A stretch of DNA of 64,000 nucleotides from Paenarthrobacter sp. AR 02 (GCF_021538675.1 NZ_JAJUKH010000002.1:620001-684000); one strand, 5' to 3'; positions 42,580 through 51,447 are shown, counted from the stretch's first letter. A program made the numbers and translations. Notes: a model not told the origin generated them from the sequence alone.

Positions 42580-42759
42580 CTAGTCACGCTTCCACGGGCC
42601 CGGATTGACGCGGTACAGCACGGCAGCGCCGATGACTGCCCCGAGGATCGCGCCGAACAGCGGGCTACCGGCGGCGCGCCCGAGGAGCGCACCAGCGACT
42701 GCGCCAAGCATCGCGCCGAGGAAAAGGCCACGGCCGTTACGGTGCGGTTTCTTGGTCAT
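42580..42759 (-). CDS. Small glycine-zipper membrane protein
   Basis: A 59-aa protein with a basic N-terminus (MTKKPHRNGRG) and two short Gly/Ala-rich helices (FLGAMLGAVAGALLGRA and FGAILGAVIGAAVLY) joined by a short loop, then NPGPWKRD. The glycine-zipper pattern suggests a small oligomeric membrane protein. Function is unknown. The ATG at 42759 is used; a GTG at 42765 is in frame. Confidence 0.6.
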   Translation of the reverse strand: MTKKPHRNGRGLFLGAMLGAVAGALLGRAAGSPLFGAILGAVIGAAVLYRVNPGPWKRD

Positions 42760-42818
42760 GCTCACAGCCTACGGTCTCATTGCCAGTGGAGGGCTCGTTG
42801 TTAGTGGATGGCTTGTTG

Positions 42819-44048
42819 TTAGTGAATGGAGGGGACCGTGCGGGGACGGACCACAAGCCATAGGGCGGCAGTGGATAAGCTGAGGCACACCGCCATCACC
42901 GATCCCATGGGCACAGCGGAGCCCACACCGAGCCAGCCGACGATGGGTGGGACAATTCCCGCCATCATGAACTGCGAGGCCCCCAGGAGCGAAGCTGCCG
43001 TTCCGGCCCGGGCGCCGTGGTTGGCCAAGGACAGCACCTGGACGCAGGGGAACATGAAACCAGTTGCGCAGATATAGAACCACAGCGGTATCAGGATGCC
43101 CCACAGGCCAACGTGGGACAGATCAAGGACGATGATCACACCGGCCATCAACACCATGAAGAGGGTTGCTCCGGCCACAATCCACTGCGGAGCCACCCGT
43201 CGAATGAGGCGCGAGCTGATCTGGACACCTGCAACGATGCCCAAGGAGTTGATGCCGAACAGCAGGCCGTACTCCTGCGGGGAAAAGCCGTAGACATTCT
43301 GGAACAGGAAAGTGGAGGCCGACAGATACGCGAAGAGGCCACCGAAGTTCAGGCTTCCCACCATCACCATGCCCACGAAGATCCTGTCGCCCAGGACCGA
43401 TTTGTAGCGCTGGAACACGGTGGTGCTGGACTTACCCCGCTGCTCTGCCGGGAGCGTCTCACGGATGAAGAAGATCGATGCCAGGATCACCAGGAGGCCG
43501 TAACACGCGAGGAAGTAGAAAATCCCCGGCCACGGAAATGCCAACAGCAGCTGGGAGCCGATAACGGGCGCGAGGATGGGGGCCAATCCGTTGACCAGGG
43601 ACATCCGCGAAAACATCTTCACCATTGAATAGCCGTGGAAAAGGTCGCGGACCATGGCCATGGCCACGACGCCGCCGCCGGCGGCACCTATTCCCATCAG
43701 GACGCGGAACAGTGACAGCATCCCGATGTCCGTCGACAAGGCGGCACCCAGGGATGAACCAATATGGACGGCCGTTGCCAGGATCAGCGGCAGGCGGCGT
43801 CCCACCTTGTCGCTGAAAGGGCCCACCACCAACTGGCCAAGGCCAAAACCCACAGTGGTTCCGGTCAGGGTGAGCTGGATGGCAGCTGCTGAGACGTCAA
43901 AGCTCTTTTCGAGGGCGGGGAAAGCCGGGAGATAGAGATCGATCGTGAAAGGGCCCAAGGCGGTCAGGGCACCCAGCAGGAGAATGTAGACGAGTTTTTC
44001 GCGTCGGCTCAGAGAATCGCCCGGAGCTGTTGGAGGGGTCACGATCAT
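42819..44048 (-). CDS. Bcr/CflA-type MFS multidrug efflux transporter
   Basis: A 409-aa major facilitator with 12 helices. The N-terminal LLLGALTALGPFTIDLYLPAFP is the hallmark of the Bcr/CflA drug:H+ antiporter group. Motif A is GPFSDKVGRRLPLI in loop 2-3, and motif C-like GIGAAGGGVVAMAMVRDL follows. It would export small hydrophobic drugs; the true substrate is unknown. The ATG at 44048 follows CATAGGATTG. The open frame extends much further 5' across the divergent gene, but that part is not coding. Confidence 0.9.
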   Translation of the reverse strand: MIVTPPTAPGDSLSRREKLVYILLLGALTALGPFTIDLYLPAFPALEKSFDVSAAAIQLTLTGTTVGFGLGQLVVGPFSDKVGRRLPLILATAVHIGSSLGAALSTDIGMLSLFRVLMGIGAAGGGVVAMAMVRDLFHGYSMVKMFSRMSLVNGLAPILAPVIGSQLLLAFPWPGIFYFLACYGLLVILASIFFIRETLPAEQRGKSSTTVFQRYKSVLGDRIFVGMVMVGSLNFGGLFAYLSASTFLFQNVYGFSPQEYGLLFGINSLGIVAGVQISSRLIRRVAPQWIVAGATLFMVLMAGVIIVLDLSHVGLWGILIPLWFYICATGFMFPCVQVLSLANHGARAGTAASLLGASQFMMAGIVPPIVGWLGVGSAVPMGSVMAVCLSLSTAALWLVVRPRTVPSIH

Positions 44049-44219
44049 CAATCCTATGGCCAAGATCATATTTATTGGGCCTATCTCAGGCGCGCCGTAT
44101 CGCGCTCCGAAAGTTGAGCAGGAACCTGAATGATAGTTTTGTGGACAGGTGCGCGCGGCGATCCTTATCCGGCCGCGTTCGCCCTCACGATGCCCAGAGG
44201 AAGCAGTTAGGCGGAACCC

Positions 44220-45068
44220 ATGAGTGGACGTCACACCGGCCGGACCAGTCAAGGACCAGCCATTCGTACTTTGCCGAAGACCCTCAAGCTCGTTGCGCGG
44301 TTGGCCCCACGGCAAATAAATGACGAAATTGCCCTGGCCAAGGTGGAACTCAAGCGCAAGGCCACGCAGGTCGGCGTCGCAGGTGCCTTCTTTGGTGTGG
44401 CGCTGGTTTTCCTGGCCCTGTTGGTGATCGCGCTGGTGGTCGCTGCGATTCTGGGCCTGGCCACCATCATGCCCGGTTGGCTCGCCGCCCTGATCGTCGC
44501 TGCGTTCTTCCTGGTGGTCATTGCCATTGCATCCTTGATCGGCATCGCCAAGTTTAAGAAGGCCATGCCGTTGGTGCCTGAAGACACCATCCGCGGCATC
44601 AAGCATGATCTCGGTATCGCCAAGGAAGGCTCGGATTTCGACGAGTCCATCCTGGACCCGAACTCCCCGGCAGCAAAGGCTGCCAAGGCCGAGAAGGAAG
44701 CCGCCGCGCAGAAGGCCAAGGCAGAAAAGGCGGCCAAGGAAGCTGCCAAGGAAGCCGACGCCGTCAAGGCTCCCACGGAGGCCGAACTTCGTTCCCGCCT
44801 CAACAAGCGCCGTCAGCACCTGACGGGTGTACGCGACGAGCTGGGCGAGCAGTTGGACGTCAAAAAGCAGGCCCAGGCCTTGCTGGAAAGCGCCAACGGC
44901 AAATTCCAGGAGGGCAGGGAATTCGCTGCTGCCAAGTTCGCGGACATCAACGCCTCAATACCGGAGAGCCTGGGCGAACGGTTCGCCGCACGCTGGAAGG
45001 ACCTCGCAGCGTTCGCCGCGGCCGCCGTGGTGTTCGTCGTTGCACTGCGGAAGTTGCGGCAGAAATAG
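44220..45068 (+). CDS. Holin-superfamily-III/DUF3618-like membrane protein with an Ala/Lys-rich coiled tail
   Basis: A 282-aa chromosomal membrane protein. A DUF1469-type (phage_holin_3_6-like) part at residues 25-115 has two long helices in a hairpin. A charged Ala/Lys/Glu segment (about 150-190) predicted to be helical follows, then a DUF3618-like end (about 190-282) with RSRLNKRRQHLTGVRDELGEQ and a last helix AAAAVVFVVALRKLRQK. Despite the family name there are no phage genes nearby. It may be a structural envelope protein; function is unknown. A GGAAGCAGTT site lies upstream of the ATG. Confidence 0.78.
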   Translation: MSGRHTGRTSQGPAIRTLPKTLKLVARLAPRQINDEIALAKVELKRKATQVGVAGAFFGVALVFLALLVIALVVAAILGLATIMPGWLAALIVAAFFLVVIAIASLIGIAKFKKAMPLVPEDTIRGIKHDLGIAKEGSDFDESILDPNSPAAKAAKAEKEAAAQKAKAEKAAKEAAKEADAVKAPTEAELRSRLNKRRQHLTGVRDELGEQLDVKKQAQALLESANGKFQEGREFAAAKFADINASIPESLGERFAARWKDLAAFAAAAVVFVVALRKLRQK

Positions 45069-45115
45069 CAGCAGCCGGCAGCGCTGAACACTGGACATGA
45101 GGAAAGGGGGACAGG

Positions 45116-45739
45116 ATGAAATTGATCGGTGCTGGCTCGCACCCGGATCGACCCCAAGTCGACCACGATTCCATCGTCACCGTCCCCAACATCGTCACTG
45201 TCCTGCGTTTCATGGGTGTGCCCCTGTTCGTGTGGCTTGTCCTCTCCGAACAGGAATACGGCTTCGCTGTCCTCGTGCTGGTGATCATGGGCAGCACGGA
45301 CTGGGTGGACGGCTACATTGCCCGGCGCTTCGACCAAACGTCAAAGCTGGGCAGGATCCTCGATCCCATGGCGGACCGGGCCGCGCTCCTGGCCGTCGCT
45401 TTGACTTTGGTAATCGCGGGCGTCGTGCAGTGGTGGTACCTCGCGGCGTTGCTGATTCCCGACGCGATATTGGCTACTGTGTCGCTGATCTATTTCCGCA
45501 GCCACCCCGACCTGCCAGTCAGCATCATCGGGAAGATCCGAACGGCACTGTTGTTGGTTGGAACGCCGCTGCTGGTCCTGTCCAAGCTGCCTGTCCCGTA
45601 CACGGAGGTCTACCTCGTGGGGGCGTGGACGTTCCTGGGCCTCGGACTGGCAGGTCACTGGATTGCTGCTTACAACTACTTTTGGGCCATCTTGCGTAAG
45701 GGTAAAGAACTGAAAACCAACGACGGCGGACACGGCTGA
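45116..45739 (+). CDS. CDP-alcohol phosphatidyltransferase
   Basis: A 207-aa membrane enzyme. The signature DxxDGxxAR(8)GxxxDxxxD is complete: Asp62, Asp65, Gly66, Ala69, Arg70, Gly79, Asp83 and Asp87. It joins a CDP-diacylglycerol to an alcohol such as glycerol-3-phosphate or inositol phosphate; which one cannot be decided. About five helices are predicted. The start ATG at 45116 has GACAGG upstream. The next gene starts in its stop (TGATG), so the two are co-translated. Confidence 0.88.
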   Translation: MKLIGAGSHPDRPQVDHDSIVTVPNIVTVLRFMGVPLFVWLVLSEQEYGFAVLVLVIMGSTDWVDGYIARRFDQTSKLGRILDPMADRAALLAVALTLVIAGVVQWWYLAALLIPDAILATVSLIYFRSHPDLPVSIIGKIRTALLLVGTPLLVLSKLPVPYTEVYLVGAWTFLGLGLAGHWIAAYNYFWAILRKGKELKTNDGGHG

Positions 45740-46644
45740 TGGTGTGGCTTGCCGTTTTCCTGGCGGTACTCGGCGCATTCTTCCTGGCCATTGGTGCCCA
45801 GAGGCAGGGCAGCGCGGTCAAGGCCGATACTGGCGGCCTGGCCCTCAGTTCCAACGGCTTCCTGAGGCTCCTGCGCAACCCACGCTGGATGTTGGGCCTG
45901 CTGTTCCTTGCCCTGGGTATGGTGATGAATGCGATAGCGCTGGTATCCGCGCCGCTGACGGTGGTCCAGCCGATCGGTGCCATCGCGCTGGTCATCACCA
46001 CGGTGGTCAACGCCAAAGACCAGGGCCTCACCATCAACCGTGCCACCGTGGTTGCCATCAGCGCATGCGTCACCGGTTCCGCGCTCTTCGTGTTGCTCGC
46101 GGTTAACGTCACCCAGGAAAACCATCACGTGAACTCCGAGGACGAGCTCACGATCGTCCTGCTGCTTGCATTGGCGGTGGGCATCTTCGGAACGCTCGCC
46201 GTGTTGTTCAAGCACCGTATGAACGCCTTTGTCTACATCCTGGGCGCCGGTGTGCTTTTCGGGTTCGTGGCCGTGCTGACCCGCATCATCGGCAAGCACC
46301 TGCTGGATCCGAACGGACTCTTCCTGCTCAACGTCCAGTGGTACACGCTGATCGCTATCGCTGCGGCCGGTGGCCTGGGCTCATGGTTCGTCCAAAGCGC
46401 ATACTCCGGAGGACCGCCGGACCTGGTGATCGCAGGGCTGACTGTAATTGACCCCATGGTGGGCATCGCCATTGGCATTGTGATCCTTGGTGAGCTTCGT
46501 CCCGACGTGCACGCCGTAATGGCGATAGCCATGGCTGCAGCGGCAACGCTTGCTATCGTTGGGGTTATTGCCCTGAGCAGGCACCATCCGGAAGTCACCA
46601 AACGCAAGAAGGACGCGAAGGCGGCGGGCAACCGGAAGGCTTAG
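45739..46644 (+). CDS. DMT-superfamily (EamA/NIPA-like) membrane protein
   Basis: A 301-aa protein with nine or ten predicted helices. The repeated VQPIGAIALVITTVVNA and GLTVIDPMVGIAIGIVILGE are equivalent motifs of the two halves, as in EamA and NIPA transporters. The C-terminus is basic (KRKKDAKAAGNRK). The substrate is unknown; magnesium or metabolite transport have been reported for relatives. It overlaps the CDP-alcohol phosphatidyltransferase by one base. Confidence 0.78.
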   Translation: MVWLAVFLAVLGAFFLAIGAQRQGSAVKADTGGLALSSNGFLRLLRNPRWMLGLLFLALGMVMNAIALVSAPLTVVQPIGAIALVITTVVNAKDQGLTINRATVVAISACVTGSALFVLLAVNVTQENHHVNSEDELTIVLLLALAVGIFGTLAVLFKHRMNAFVYILGAGVLFGFVAVLTRIIGKHLLDPNGLFLLNVQWYTLIAIAAAGGLGSWFVQSAYSGGPPDLVIAGLTVIDPMVGIAIGIVILGELRPDVHAVMAIAMAAAATLAIVGVIALSRHHPEVTKRKKDAKAAGNRKA

Positions 46645-46752
46645 GGCAACGTCTTACCCTTGCGCCACCGCTTTTGCGGGCGGCAACCCGGCGACACCGC
46701 AGCATTGCCACAAGCAACGCTGTCCGCACCGTGACCATCAGGAGTTCTCCAC

Positions 46753-47949
46753 GTGACCATTCCCGACACCAGCAAACCCCTTACGATCTTGATCGCGGCA
46801 GACACCTATCCGCCGCACGTCAACGGCGCCGCCCAATTCGGCTACCGCCTGGCCAAGGGAATGACGGCACGAGGACACAACGTACACGTGCTGGCCTGCC
46901 GGCAGGACAAGGGCAAGAGCTTCACGGAGTTCCGTGATGAGGCAACGGTGCACCGGCTTCGCTCCCACGGCGTCTTCACCCACGAGTACTTCCGCATCTG
47001 CTTCCCGTGGGAAATCAAGAAGGAAATCAGCCTGCTGTTCGATAAGGTGCAGCCGGACGTGGTCCACATCCAAAGCCACTACATGATCGGCGAGCACGTC
47101 CTGTATGAGGCCGTGAAACGTGGCATCCGCATCGTAGCGACCAACCACTTCATGCCCGAAAACCTGAACCCGTTCCTGCCCTTTCCGCAGTGGTTCAAGG
47201 ATATTGTGGGGCGAATCTCCTGGAAGGACATGGGCAAGGTCATGGGGCAGGCCGACGTCGTCACCACGCCCACGCCGCTTGCCGCCAAGGCCATGCACCA
47301 GCACGCCTTCCTCCGCAAGGTCCTGCCCCTGTCCAACGGCATCGACTCGACCGCCTACGAACTCCAGCCTGGCGAATCGATTGAACGGAACAGCTACCCC
47401 ACGGTCCTCTTCGCAGGGCGCCTGGCCGAGGAAAAGCACGTTGATGTACTGATTGACGCCGTAGCAAAGACGCCCCGCGAGCTCGATGTGCACCTGGAGA
47501 TCGTTGGCGGCGGCGAGGTGCGCCCGGCGCTCGAAGCGCAAGTGGCCAGGCTTGGGCTGGGGGACAGGGTGAAATTCCTTGGGCTTGCCAGCGACGAGGA
47601 CCTGCGCGAGGCCTACATCAAGGCCGACATCTTCTGCATGCCCGGGACAGCCGAACTCCAATCGCTCGTTACGCTCGAGGCCATGTCCGCCTCCACGCCA
47701 GTGCTCCTGGCCAACGCCATGGCACTGCCGCACCTGGTCCGCGACGGCGAAAACGGCTACCTCTTTACGCCCCACGACAGTGGCGAGCTCGCAGCCAAAA
47801 TCACCAAGCTCCTGCAACTGCCTGAAGACCAACTGAAGGCGATGGGCAAGCTCAGCCGCGAGATGGTGGAGCCCCACAGCCTCAATGGCACCCTCCAGAC
47901 GTTCGAGGACCTCTACCGGGGTGCTTCGTACGAGGACATGGTGGTGTGA
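46753..47949 (+). CDS. GT4-family glycosyltransferase
   Basis: A 398-aa retaining GT-B glycosyltransferase. The N-domain opens with ILIAADTYPPHVNGAAQFGYRLAKGM, the usual GT4 start. The C-domain has VLFAGRLAEEKHVDVLIDA and the E-x7-E element in PGTAELQSLVTLEAMSASTPVL. Neighbouring phospholipid genes make a lipid-linked mannosyl- or glucosyltransferase plausible, but the acceptor is not known. The start is the GTG at 46753 with AGGAGTTCTCCAC upstream. Confidence 0.9.
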   Translation: MTIPDTSKPLTILIAADTYPPHVNGAAQFGYRLAKGMTARGHNVHVLACRQDKGKSFTEFRDEATVHRLRSHGVFTHEYFRICFPWEIKKEISLLFDKVQPDVVHIQSHYMIGEHVLYEAVKRGIRIVATNHFMPENLNPFLPFPQWFKDIVGRISWKDMGKVMGQADVVTTPTPLAAKAMHQHAFLRKVLPLSNGIDSTAYELQPGESIERNSYPTVLFAGRLAEEKHVDVLIDAVAKTPRELDVHLEIVGGGEVRPALEAQVARLGLGDRVKFLGLASDEDLREAYIKADIFCMPGTAELQSLVTLEAMSASTPVLLANAMALPHLVRDGENGYLFTPHDSGELAAKITKLLQLPEDQLKAMGKLSREMVEPHSLNGTLQTFEDLYRGASYEDMVV

Positions 47950-48034
47950 CCAAAGCACACCCTGGCACCTATTAGAATTGCTGGAGTGCTTTGCCCGGAG
48001 CGGTCGTTTATTGGCGGCCGCGTTCGGGTTCCAC

Positions 48035-48108
48035 GGGGCTATAGCTCAGCTGGTTAGAGCGCGGGACTCATAATCCTAAGGTCCTCGGTTCAAGTCCGAG
48101 TAGCCCTA
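48035..48108 (+). tRNA. tRNA with CAT anticodon (elongator Met, or lysidine-modified Ile2)
   Basis: A 74-nt cloverleaf. The acceptor GGGGCTA pairs with TAGCCCT (one G.T pair at position 1), the anticodon loop CTCATAA holds CAT at 48069-48071, the T-loop is GGTTCAAGTCC, and the discriminator is A. CCA is not encoded. The acceptor end GGGGCTATAGCTCAG resembles tRNA-Ile, so an Ile(CAU) identity is possible. It is not an initiator, because the C1xA72 mismatch is absent. Confidence 0.93.
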
Positions 48109-48121
48109 CATTTGCACTGAA

Positions 48122-48162
48122 GCCGTGGCCCACAATCCTGGATTGTGGGCCACGGCCTTTTA
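48122..48162 (+). terminator. Rho-independent terminator after the CAT tRNA
   Basis: A 16-bp perfect stem (48122-48137 with 48141-48156) with a 3-nt loop, followed by CTTTTA. Confidence 0.9.
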
Positions 48163-48220
48163 ACGCCCTCCTTGGCGTGGGCGTGACTGGCGGCCGTTGA
48201 GATATCCAAGTCCGTGAGGT

Positions 48221-48255
48221 AAGTTACTGCTCAGTAACTTATTACCCGCCGGTAA
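48221..48255. promoter_or_regulatory. Two adjacent palindromes upstream of the acyl-CoA dehydrogenase gene
   Basis: AAGTTACTG-ct-CAGTAACTT (48221-48240) is a perfect palindrome. TTACC-CGCC-GGTAA (48242-48255) follows directly. Both lie 85-120 bp before the gene start, a pattern typical of TetR- or GntR-type operators. The regulator is not in the window. Confidence 0.6.
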
Positions 48256-48339
48256 CATGGCCGCCCAGCCTAGCTCTGGAGCCCACGGCCTCGCCGGAAT
48301 CCAGACGTGGTCGCAAGTGACCACCTTGAAGGAGCGCAC

Positions 48340-49530
48340 ATGTCCAACGCTGCATTCGACGCCACCACCCTTCCGTACGCCGATGGTGACTTCTACGCCT
48401 TTGAGCAGATGCTGACCGGCAAGGAGCAGGACCGTCTCGCTGAGGTCCGCGATTTCCTGGCCCGCGAGGTAAAGCCCATCGCGGTTGACTGCTGGAACCG
48501 CGGTGAATTCCCCATGGACCTGATTCCGAAGCTTGGTGAGCTCGACTTGGTGAGCCCGGTTCGACGCCAGGGCTACTCCAACCTGTTTGCCGGTATGCTC
48601 CATGCGGAGGTGACACGTGCGGACGCCTCCATTGCCACGTTCATGGGTGTCCACGACGGGCTCTTCACAGGGTCCATTGAGGCGCTGGCCTCGCAGGAGC
48701 AGAAGGACGCTTGGCTGCCGGATATCTATTCCCTGAAGAAGATTGGTGCCTTCGGCCTGACTGAGCCCCTGGGTGGTTCGGATGTGGCCGGTGGAACCCG
48801 CACCACCGCCCGGCGCGACGGCGATCACTGGATCCTCAACGGTGCCAAGCGCTGGATTGGCAACGCCACGTTCTCTGATTGGGTGGTCATCTACGCCAAG
48901 GATGTGGCCGACAACCAGGTCAAGGCTTTCCTGGTGGACACCACCCTGCCCGGCTACTCAGCCAGCAAGATCGAGAACAAAATCTCCCTCCGCACCGTGC
49001 AGAATGCGGATATCACCCTGGACAACGTAGTGGTTCCGGATTTCTTCAAGCTGGCCAACGGAAACAGCTTCCGGGACACCAACAAGGTCCTGAAAGTCAC
49101 CCGCCTGGCTGTCGCCTGGCAGGCAGTGGGACTCCAGATGGCAGCATTCGATGTCGCGCGCAGCTACGCCGTGGAGCGCCAGCAGTTCGGCCGCCCGTTG
49201 GCTGCGTTCCAGCTGGTGCAGAATCAACTGGTCCAAATTCTCGGCAACACCGTGGCCTCCATGGGCATGATGGTTCGCCTGGCGCAGCTTGAGGACGCCG
49301 GGGTGGCCAAGGACGAACAATCCGCTTTGGCCAAGGCCTTCGCCACCGCCCGCATGCGCGAAAGCGTTGCTTTGGGGCGGAGCATCCTGGGCGGCAATGG
49401 CATCGTCACTGACTACGGCATGGCCAAGATCTTCTCTGACGCCGAGGCCATCTACTCCTATGAAGGAACCCACGAAATCAACACCCTGGTGACCGGCAGG
49501 GCAATTACCGGCGTCTCGGCCATCGTCTAA
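48340..49530 (+). CDS. Acyl-CoA dehydrogenase, glutaryl-CoA-dehydrogenase-like
   Basis: A 396-aa flavoenzyme. FAD/substrate motifs are FGLTEPLGGSDVAGGTRTTA in the middle domain, RQQFGRPLAAFQLVQNQL, and the C-terminal YSYEGTHEINTLVTGR, where the Glu of YEGT is the catalytic base as in glutaryl-CoA dehydrogenase. It would dehydrogenate (and possibly decarboxylate) an acyl-CoA in lysine, tryptophan or branched-chain catabolism; the substrate is not certain. The ATG at 48340 follows TTGAAGGAG. The palindromes at 48221-48255 suggest repression by an acyl-CoA-responsive regulator. Confidence 0.9.
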   Translation: MSNAAFDATTLPYADGDFYAFEQMLTGKEQDRLAEVRDFLAREVKPIAVDCWNRGEFPMDLIPKLGELDLVSPVRRQGYSNLFAGMLHAEVTRADASIATFMGVHDGLFTGSIEALASQEQKDAWLPDIYSLKKIGAFGLTEPLGGSDVAGGTRTTARRDGDHWILNGAKRWIGNATFSDWVVIYAKDVADNQVKAFLVDTTLPGYSASKIENKISLRTVQNADITLDNVVVPDFFKLANGNSFRDTNKVLKVTRLAVAWQAVGLQMAAFDVARSYAVERQQFGRPLAAFQLVQNQLVQILGNTVASMGMMVRLAQLEDAGVAKDEQSALAKAFATARMRESVALGRSILGGNGIVTDYGMAKIFSDAEAIYSYEGTHEINTLVTGRAITGVSAIV

Positions 49531-49554
49531 GCAACTCAAAGAGGCGGTGGGGGC

Positions 49555-50082
49555 TCATTCCAGCGGCAGCAGGATTGATGGCCGCATGTCCTGCACGAAG
49601 TCCAGTGGATTGACGTAATCCTCGCCGCGCCGCACGCCCCAGTGCAGGCAGGTGACGGCGCCGCAGTGGCCGGGCTCCAGGGTGCCAAGGGGCTGGCCCC
49701 TGCGGACAGCATCGCCAGGCTTCAACCCGCTGGCCATGGGCTCGAAGCTGCTGCGCAATCCGTCCCCGTGATCGATCGTCAGGACAGGCCTGTCGACCAC
49801 TGTGCCGGCAAAGGTCACCACGCCGTCCTCCGGCGCGGTGACGTTGCCGCCGTCGGGCGCTGGGCCCAAATCCACGCCACGGTGCCCGCTCATCCATGGT
49901 TTGTCCGGCGGGTCGAACGTCCGCAGGACGGACGGTTTGGGGGAGAGCGGCCAGCTCCACTGTCCCTTGACCGTGGGGGCGGCGACCGTGGGTGCGGCGG
50001 CGCTGGTTCCGCCCGAAAGGGCGATGGCCAGGATTGCGGACAGTGTGAGCTTTAAGGACAGTGTGAGCTTCAAAAGGGTCAT
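49555..50082 (-). CDS. M23-family peptidase-like exported protein
   Basis: A 175-aa protein with a signal peptide (residues 1-30, ending TSAAA) and a LytM/M23 domain. Zinc ligands His67 and Asp71 in GHRGVDLG and His147 in CLHWGVRRG are present. The first histidine of the usual HxH motif is Cys145, and the usual THL-type catalytic strand reads SSFEPM. It may therefore be a reduced or altered endopeptidase acting on peptidoglycan, or a binding protein. It is divergent from rpsB with a long leader between them. Confidence 0.82.
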   Translation of the reverse strand: MTLLKLTLSLKLTLSAILAIALSGGTSAAAPTVAAPTVKGQWSWPLSPKPSVLRTFDPPDKPWMSGHRGVDLGPAPDGGNVTAPEDGVVTFAGTVVDRPVLTIDHGDGLRSSFEPMASGLKPGDAVRRGQPLGTLEPGHCGAVTCLHWGVRRGEDYVNPLDFVQDMRPSILLPLE

Positions 50083-50490
50083 GGATCAAGCCTTCCGTGG
50101 CGACGTGGGCTGGTCGATCCCCGGGGTGGCCTATGTGGACAACCGATGTGATCGGCGGTCAAAGTTGCGGGGTCCCTGTAGTACACTTGGTGGAGCAGTT
50201 TGCTGTGCCCTCAAGCTTGTTCAGGAGCATGTCTCATTCAGATATGTGGGGGTCCCAGGCTGACTACGCGTATCCAGCCCACCACCAGCGAAGCCGTTCG
50301 GCTTTAGTCTGTGGAGGATTGTGCCTCTTGCGGTCCGCTGAAGCCTCTCGGCTTGAGTCGGATGAGAAGTGCAATGGATGCCAGGAGCCAGGCCCGTCCG
50401 GGCCACAGGCTAAACAACCGTCAACTATTGGCAGGGTAAGAGCAGCCCCATGGGCTCTCTCATGAATGACCTGCCGGAAGGAGCGTCGGC
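50083..50490 (+). promoter_or_regulatory. Long promoter/leader region of rpsB with repeated hairpins
   Basis: 408 bp without a gene. Two similar hairpins occur 50 bp apart: AAGCC-GTTC-GGCTT at 50291-50304 and AAGCC-TCTC-GGCTT at 50341-50354, each followed by AGTC. A third stem, GGCCC-GTCC-GGGCC, lies at 50391-50404, and a fourth (GAGCAGCCC with GGGCTCTC) near 50440-50460, shortly before the GGAAGGAG ribosome site. GTAGTACACT near 50175-50185 could be a -10 region. The layout suggests an autoregulatory leader for S2, but no known leader family was recognised. Confidence 0.5.
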
Positions 50491-51363
50491 ATGCCCGTCG
50501 TAACCATGCGCCAGCTGCTTGACAGCGGCGTCCACTTTGGACACCAGACCCGTCGTTGGAACCCGAAGATGAAGCGCTTCATCTTCACGGAGCGCAACGG
50601 CATCTACATCATTGACCTCCAGCAGTCGCTGTCCTACATCGACCGCGCCTACGAGTTCGTCAAGGCTACTGTCGCCCACGGCGGCACCGTCCTGTTCGTC
50701 GGCACCAAGAAGCAGGCTCAGGAAGCAATTGCCGAGCAGGCTACCCGTGTTGGCCAGCCGTACGTCAACCAGCGTTGGTTGGGCGGTATGCTCACCAACT
50801 TCCAGACCGTCGCCAAGCGTATCCAGCGCATGAAGGAACTCGAAGAGATCAACTTCGACGACGTCGCAGGCTCGGCCTACACCAAGAAGGAGCTCCTGCT
50901 CCTCAAGCGTGAACTCACCAAGCTCGAGTCCAACCTCGGCGGTATCCGCAACCTAACCAAGGCTCCCTCGGTCCTGTGGGTTGTTGACACCAAGAAGGAA
51001 CACCTTGCTGTTGACGAAGCCAAGAAGCTGAACATCCCCGTTGTTGCCATCCTGGACACCAACTGCGATCCCGACGAAGTCGACTTCCCGATCCCGGGTA
51101 ACGACGACGCCATCCGCTCCGTCAACCTGCTCACCCGCGTTGTTGCCGATGCCGTAGCTGAGGGCCTCATCGCCCGTAACCAGCGCGCAACCGGTACCAC
51201 CGAAGCTCCGGAAGAGCCGCTGGCCGAGTGGGAGCGCGAGCTCCTCGAAGGCAGCAAGGCCGAAGAAGCCGCAGCAGCAGAGGCTCCCGCTGAAGAAGCT
51301 CCGGCAGCCGAGGCTCCCGCAGCAACTGAAGCTGCAGACGGCGAAGCCGAAGCAGCCAAGTAA
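50491..51363 (+). CDS. rpsB: 30S ribosomal protein S2
   Basis: A 290-aa ribosomal protein. It opens with the standard [24 protein letters not shown] and has the conserved [15 protein letters not shown] and [15 protein letters not shown]. The last 45 residues are an Ala/Glu-rich acidic tail, an actinobacterial feature. GGAAGGAG lies upstream. tsf follows after 121 bp, separated by a strong hairpin. Confidence 0.98.
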   Translation: MPVVTMRQLLDSGVHFGHQTRRWNPKMKRFIFTERNGIYIIDLQQSLSYIDRAYEFVKATVAHGGTVLFVGTKKQAQEAIAEQATRVGQPYVNQRWLGGMLTNFQTVAKRIQRMKELEEINFDDVAGSAYTKKELLLLKRELTKLESNLGGIRNLTKAPSVLWVVDTKKEHLAVDEAKKLNIPVVAILDTNCDPDEVDFPIPGNDDAIRSVNLLTRVVADAVAEGLIARNQRATGTTEAPEEPLAEWERELLEGSKAEEAAAAEAPAEEAPAAEAPAATEAADGEAEAAK

Positions 51364-51404
51364 ATCTGGACCTTCCCTGATGTTGGAAACAGCCTCGGGG
51401 GCAA

Positions 51405-51447
51405 CTGACAGGATGGCAGCTCACGCGGTGGGCTGCCGTCCTGTCAG
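51405..51447 (+). terminator. rpsB-tsf intergenic hairpin
   Basis: A 16-bp stem (51405-51420 with 51432-51447, one T.G pair) with an 11-nt loop. No U-tract follows, so it may be an attenuator or an mRNA processing/stability site rather than a full terminator. Confidence 0.55.

Noticed and set aside
44049-44819. 5' extension of the Bcr/CflA gene to 666 aa
   Set aside because: Runs antisense through the holin-like gene; the MFS domain is complete from 44048.
44220-45068. Prophage signal from a holin-type protein
   Set aside because: The DUF1469 'phage_holin' family is common in actinobacterial chromosomes; no capsid, integrase, endolysin or att sites nearby.
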